A DNA stretch of 64,000 nt, taken from NCBI GenBank assembly GCA_029339505.1, contig JAQISU010000155.1:15453501-15517500 (forward strand), read 5' to 3'. The notes below the pieces were generated by a model. That model was given only the letters and a program-made list of their open reading frames with translations, was not told the origin of the DNA and did no database searches. Source of the DNA: Unio delphinus. Taxonomy: Eukaryota > Mollusca > Bivalvia > Unionida > Unionidae. Positions 62,511 through 64,000 of the stretch are shown one piece after another (position 1 is the first letter of the stretch; each line of letters begins with the position of its first letter). Position numbers and translations under genes: made by a program.

Positions 62511-63463
62511 TTATTTACTCAAATCCGCTACGAATTCCACATACCATGTTATTGAAACCCTAGCCAAATTTTTATCATTGGATGTTATCGTGAATTGTTC
62601 AGTTGTATTCTTGTCGATGATCGTTGATATCATATTATTGACCCCAGATGAACTCAACGATGATATATTAAATTGAGTTGGTGTCACTAGTGTTAATCGA
62701 TAAATACCTTTGATGGCCGCAGTGATATTTAATATGTTGTTTGTAGGTGTCCACGCAAATGTTGAATTGTGTATACTACGTTGTTGGTTCTCTCATGAGG
62801 AATATTTGCTTTTTCAAGTATTTTTATCATCTTCGGCATATCATCCTTGATGATATCGTTGGTTGTTTTAATATCGGTGTTGATAGCTTCTATTTGCAGA
62901 TTAATCGCAGCTATTTCATCGAGAGACTTTTTAATATCCGAGAGTGATGTTGCGACGGTCGGCGGAGTTCCAAAGAAAGATACGATGACGTTTCTTCGAA
63001 GTGCAGTAAATTGTTTTACGTGATTTTCATGTTCGTTATCAAGCTGTATTAAATCGTCCATGGCGGTTTTTATCGATGAAAGTTTTGGTATTGTTACCGG
63101 TGGATTGCTAAAGAATTTATAATAGATTGTTCTAAATTTAATTGTTTTCCATCGAGAGATCTTAATTTATCTGTAATCGTCGAAATAAGTACGCAGGTTT
63201 GAGATTACCCTGATCGGAAATTAACGCAACGGTGTTCTCGGTTACGCTGCGTTGATTAACTAAAATATCATCCAGGGAAACATTACTAGTTTTCAATTTA
63301 CCCTGACGATCTTGAACTACAACTATTTCATTGGGATCAACACTTGCTAAGTTCAACATCTCAGCTATTTCATCTTCGATTATTCTTTTATATTATCGGT
63401 TGCAGATATTTCCTCGGTTGGTTTCTTCAGTGCTGATAAAGATCTCCCCCAAATATAAATCAT
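62511..63463 (-). pseudogene. fibre-like coiled-coil protein gene, several frameshifts
   Basis: ATG at 63,463 (MIYIWGRSLSALKKP). Open pieces in successive frames: 63,463 to about 63,380; 63,400-63,162 (VDPNEIVVVQDRQGKL); about 63,190-63,110 (LDGKQLNLEQSIINSL); about 63,120-62,729 (coiled coil: IKKSLDEIAAINLQIEAIN); and about 62,780-62,511 (beta-rich end with IKGIYRLTLVTPTQFNI and ITWYVEFVADLSK). At least four frameshifts separate them. N-terminal shaft-like region, central coiled coil and C-terminal beta domain suggest a trimeric spike or fibre. This is an architectural inference only. Confidence 0.5.
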
Positions 63464-63502
63464 GTTATTGTAAAACTAATTATTTCTCTAAAATCTCGTT
63501 GA

Positions 63503-63967
63503 TTACCAGCGATTACTAGTGTATTCATTTACGACCCGATGAGGTGGTTTTCTCGATGATGAAATAGCGTCAAGGACATTTAATACTTCGTTGCCGCATA
63601 TTGGTGGGTCATTCATTTGTTGTGTTGGTAACGTAGAATACCAACGAGGGATGTTTAAGCGGTTTATATAACGCATACATTCTTTAGGTGGCGCTAATCC
63701 ATATGAATCGAAATAAACAATCACGCGGGGATCAATCGCGTATGCAACACAGTGTGTTCCAGGTCCGTTGCTGTTATCGAGATTAATGATACCGGTTTCA
63801 GCGTTGTTTGGTTGTGTCTGTAACTGATCTTTCATAAAGACGCCTCTGAAGTTTTTAATCGCAAGTTTATTAGCAGCATCGAGTAAATCAAAATTTGACA
63901 TTGGAACTAAAGGTTCTCGAACTAGTAAATCGTTCCTCGTATTCTCAGGCCGCTTCCCTTGTACCAC
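63503..63967 (-). CDS. adenain-like maturation cysteine protease
   Basis: About 132 residues from the likely start MSNFDLLDAANKL at 63,901. The same frame stays open to the window edge, so the true start could be upstream. Catalytic pattern of adenovirus-type (C5/Ulp1-like) proteases: His in GTHCVAYA (about residue 50 of the short form), Asp in YFDSYGL (about 65), Gln in PTQQM and Cys in PPICGNEVL (about 102). The preceding FRGVFMKD and GIINLDNSNG are typical of the Maverick/adintovirus-type enzyme, which cleaves capsid precursors. No stop or shift is seen, in contrast to its neighbours. The usual Trp after the catalytic His is Cys here. Confidence 0.85.
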   Translation of the reverse strand: MVQGKRPENTRNDLLVREPLVPMSNFDLLDAANKLAIKNFRGVFMKDQLQTQPNNAETGIINLDNSNGPGTHCVAYAIDPRVIVYFDSYGLAPPKECMRYINRLNIPRWYSTLPTQQMNDPPICGNEVLNVLDAISSSRKPPHRVVNEYTSNRW

Positions 63968-64000
63968 GTGTGTGGTGTTTCCGGTAGTCTTAGACCCTTT

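Larger units (their letters stand above)
60698..64000 (-). mobile_element. second virus-like element, virion-gene end (runs off the window)
   Basis: Left terminus: 60,698-60,846, a shorter relative of the 244-bp terminal unit at 15,127. It starts ATCAGCAGAGTGGGTGAA and ends TCTCCCCCTCTGCTGCT, continuing ATGGGTTAGC (ATGGGTTAAC in the first element). The bases before it (AACTTCGTTGTCA) also match (AACGTCGTTGTCA). All genes read toward the terminus on the minus strand: adenain-like protease, fibre-like pseudogene, small helical gene, virion-protein-like pseudogene ending 22 bp from the terminal motif. The rest lies beyond 64,000. Confidence 0.75.

Overview
The window looks like AT-rich genomic DNA from an invertebrate, most likely a mollusc. 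It is full of microsatellites, tRNA-derived SINEs, hAT transposons and decayed DNA-virus-like elements. The only host gene I could anchor is an allograft inflammatory factor 1 (AIF-1)-like EF-hand gene on the minus strand (exons at 40,784-40,850, 39,902-39,943 and 35,034-35,118). Everything else I can support as coding is selfish DNA.

Layout. 1-11,180: host non-coding DNA with a 158-bp direct repeat around a 2.1-kb segment, minisatellites, and two SINE copies in opposite orientation. 11,188-27,133: apparently one hAT transposon (11-bp TIRs, degenerate 8-bp target duplication) with a multi-exon, broken transposase gene. A second element of 11.5 kb (15,127-26,594) was inserted into its 3' part with a 5-bp duplication CATTG.

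That nested element is the most unusual thing here. Almost all of it is a giant inverted repeat: arms of 4.7 and 4.2 kb around a 2.5-kb unique centre. Each arm carries a Cys-rich zinc-binding-like protein, a primase-helicase (AEP-type primase fused to an SF2 helicase resembling herpes UL9/NCLDV origin-binding proteins), and small unknown genes. The centre holds further small genes, an HTH/coiled-coil gene, iterons and a structured stem-loop. Both primase-helicase copies carry stop codons, at different places.

27,142-41,104: host DNA with the AIF-1-like gene, microsatellites, minisatellites, and a SINE split by a hAT MITE (8-bp duplication) and then partly duplicated in tandem.

41,105-58,955: tandem array of about 3.4 units of about 5.2 kb. 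Each unit carries a protein-primed type B DNA polymerase pseudogene (Maverick/Polinton/adintovirus type) with recognisable Exo III, A, B and C motifs, plus a 2.9-kb spacer with a LINE-like tail and compound microsatellites.

60,698-64,000: the left end of another virus-like element running off the window. It has the same terminal sequence as the nested element, but its genes are of virion type: an adenain-like cysteine protease with an intact triad in the visible part, a decayed fibre-like coiled-coil gene, a short helical gene, and a decayed virion-protein-like gene next to the terminus. The shared terminus suggests that the element at 15-26 kb (replication genes) and the one at 60.7 kb (virion genes) are two halves of one uncharacterised virus-like family, and that the first is a fold-back duplication of the replication end. 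This is inference from sequence read by eye.
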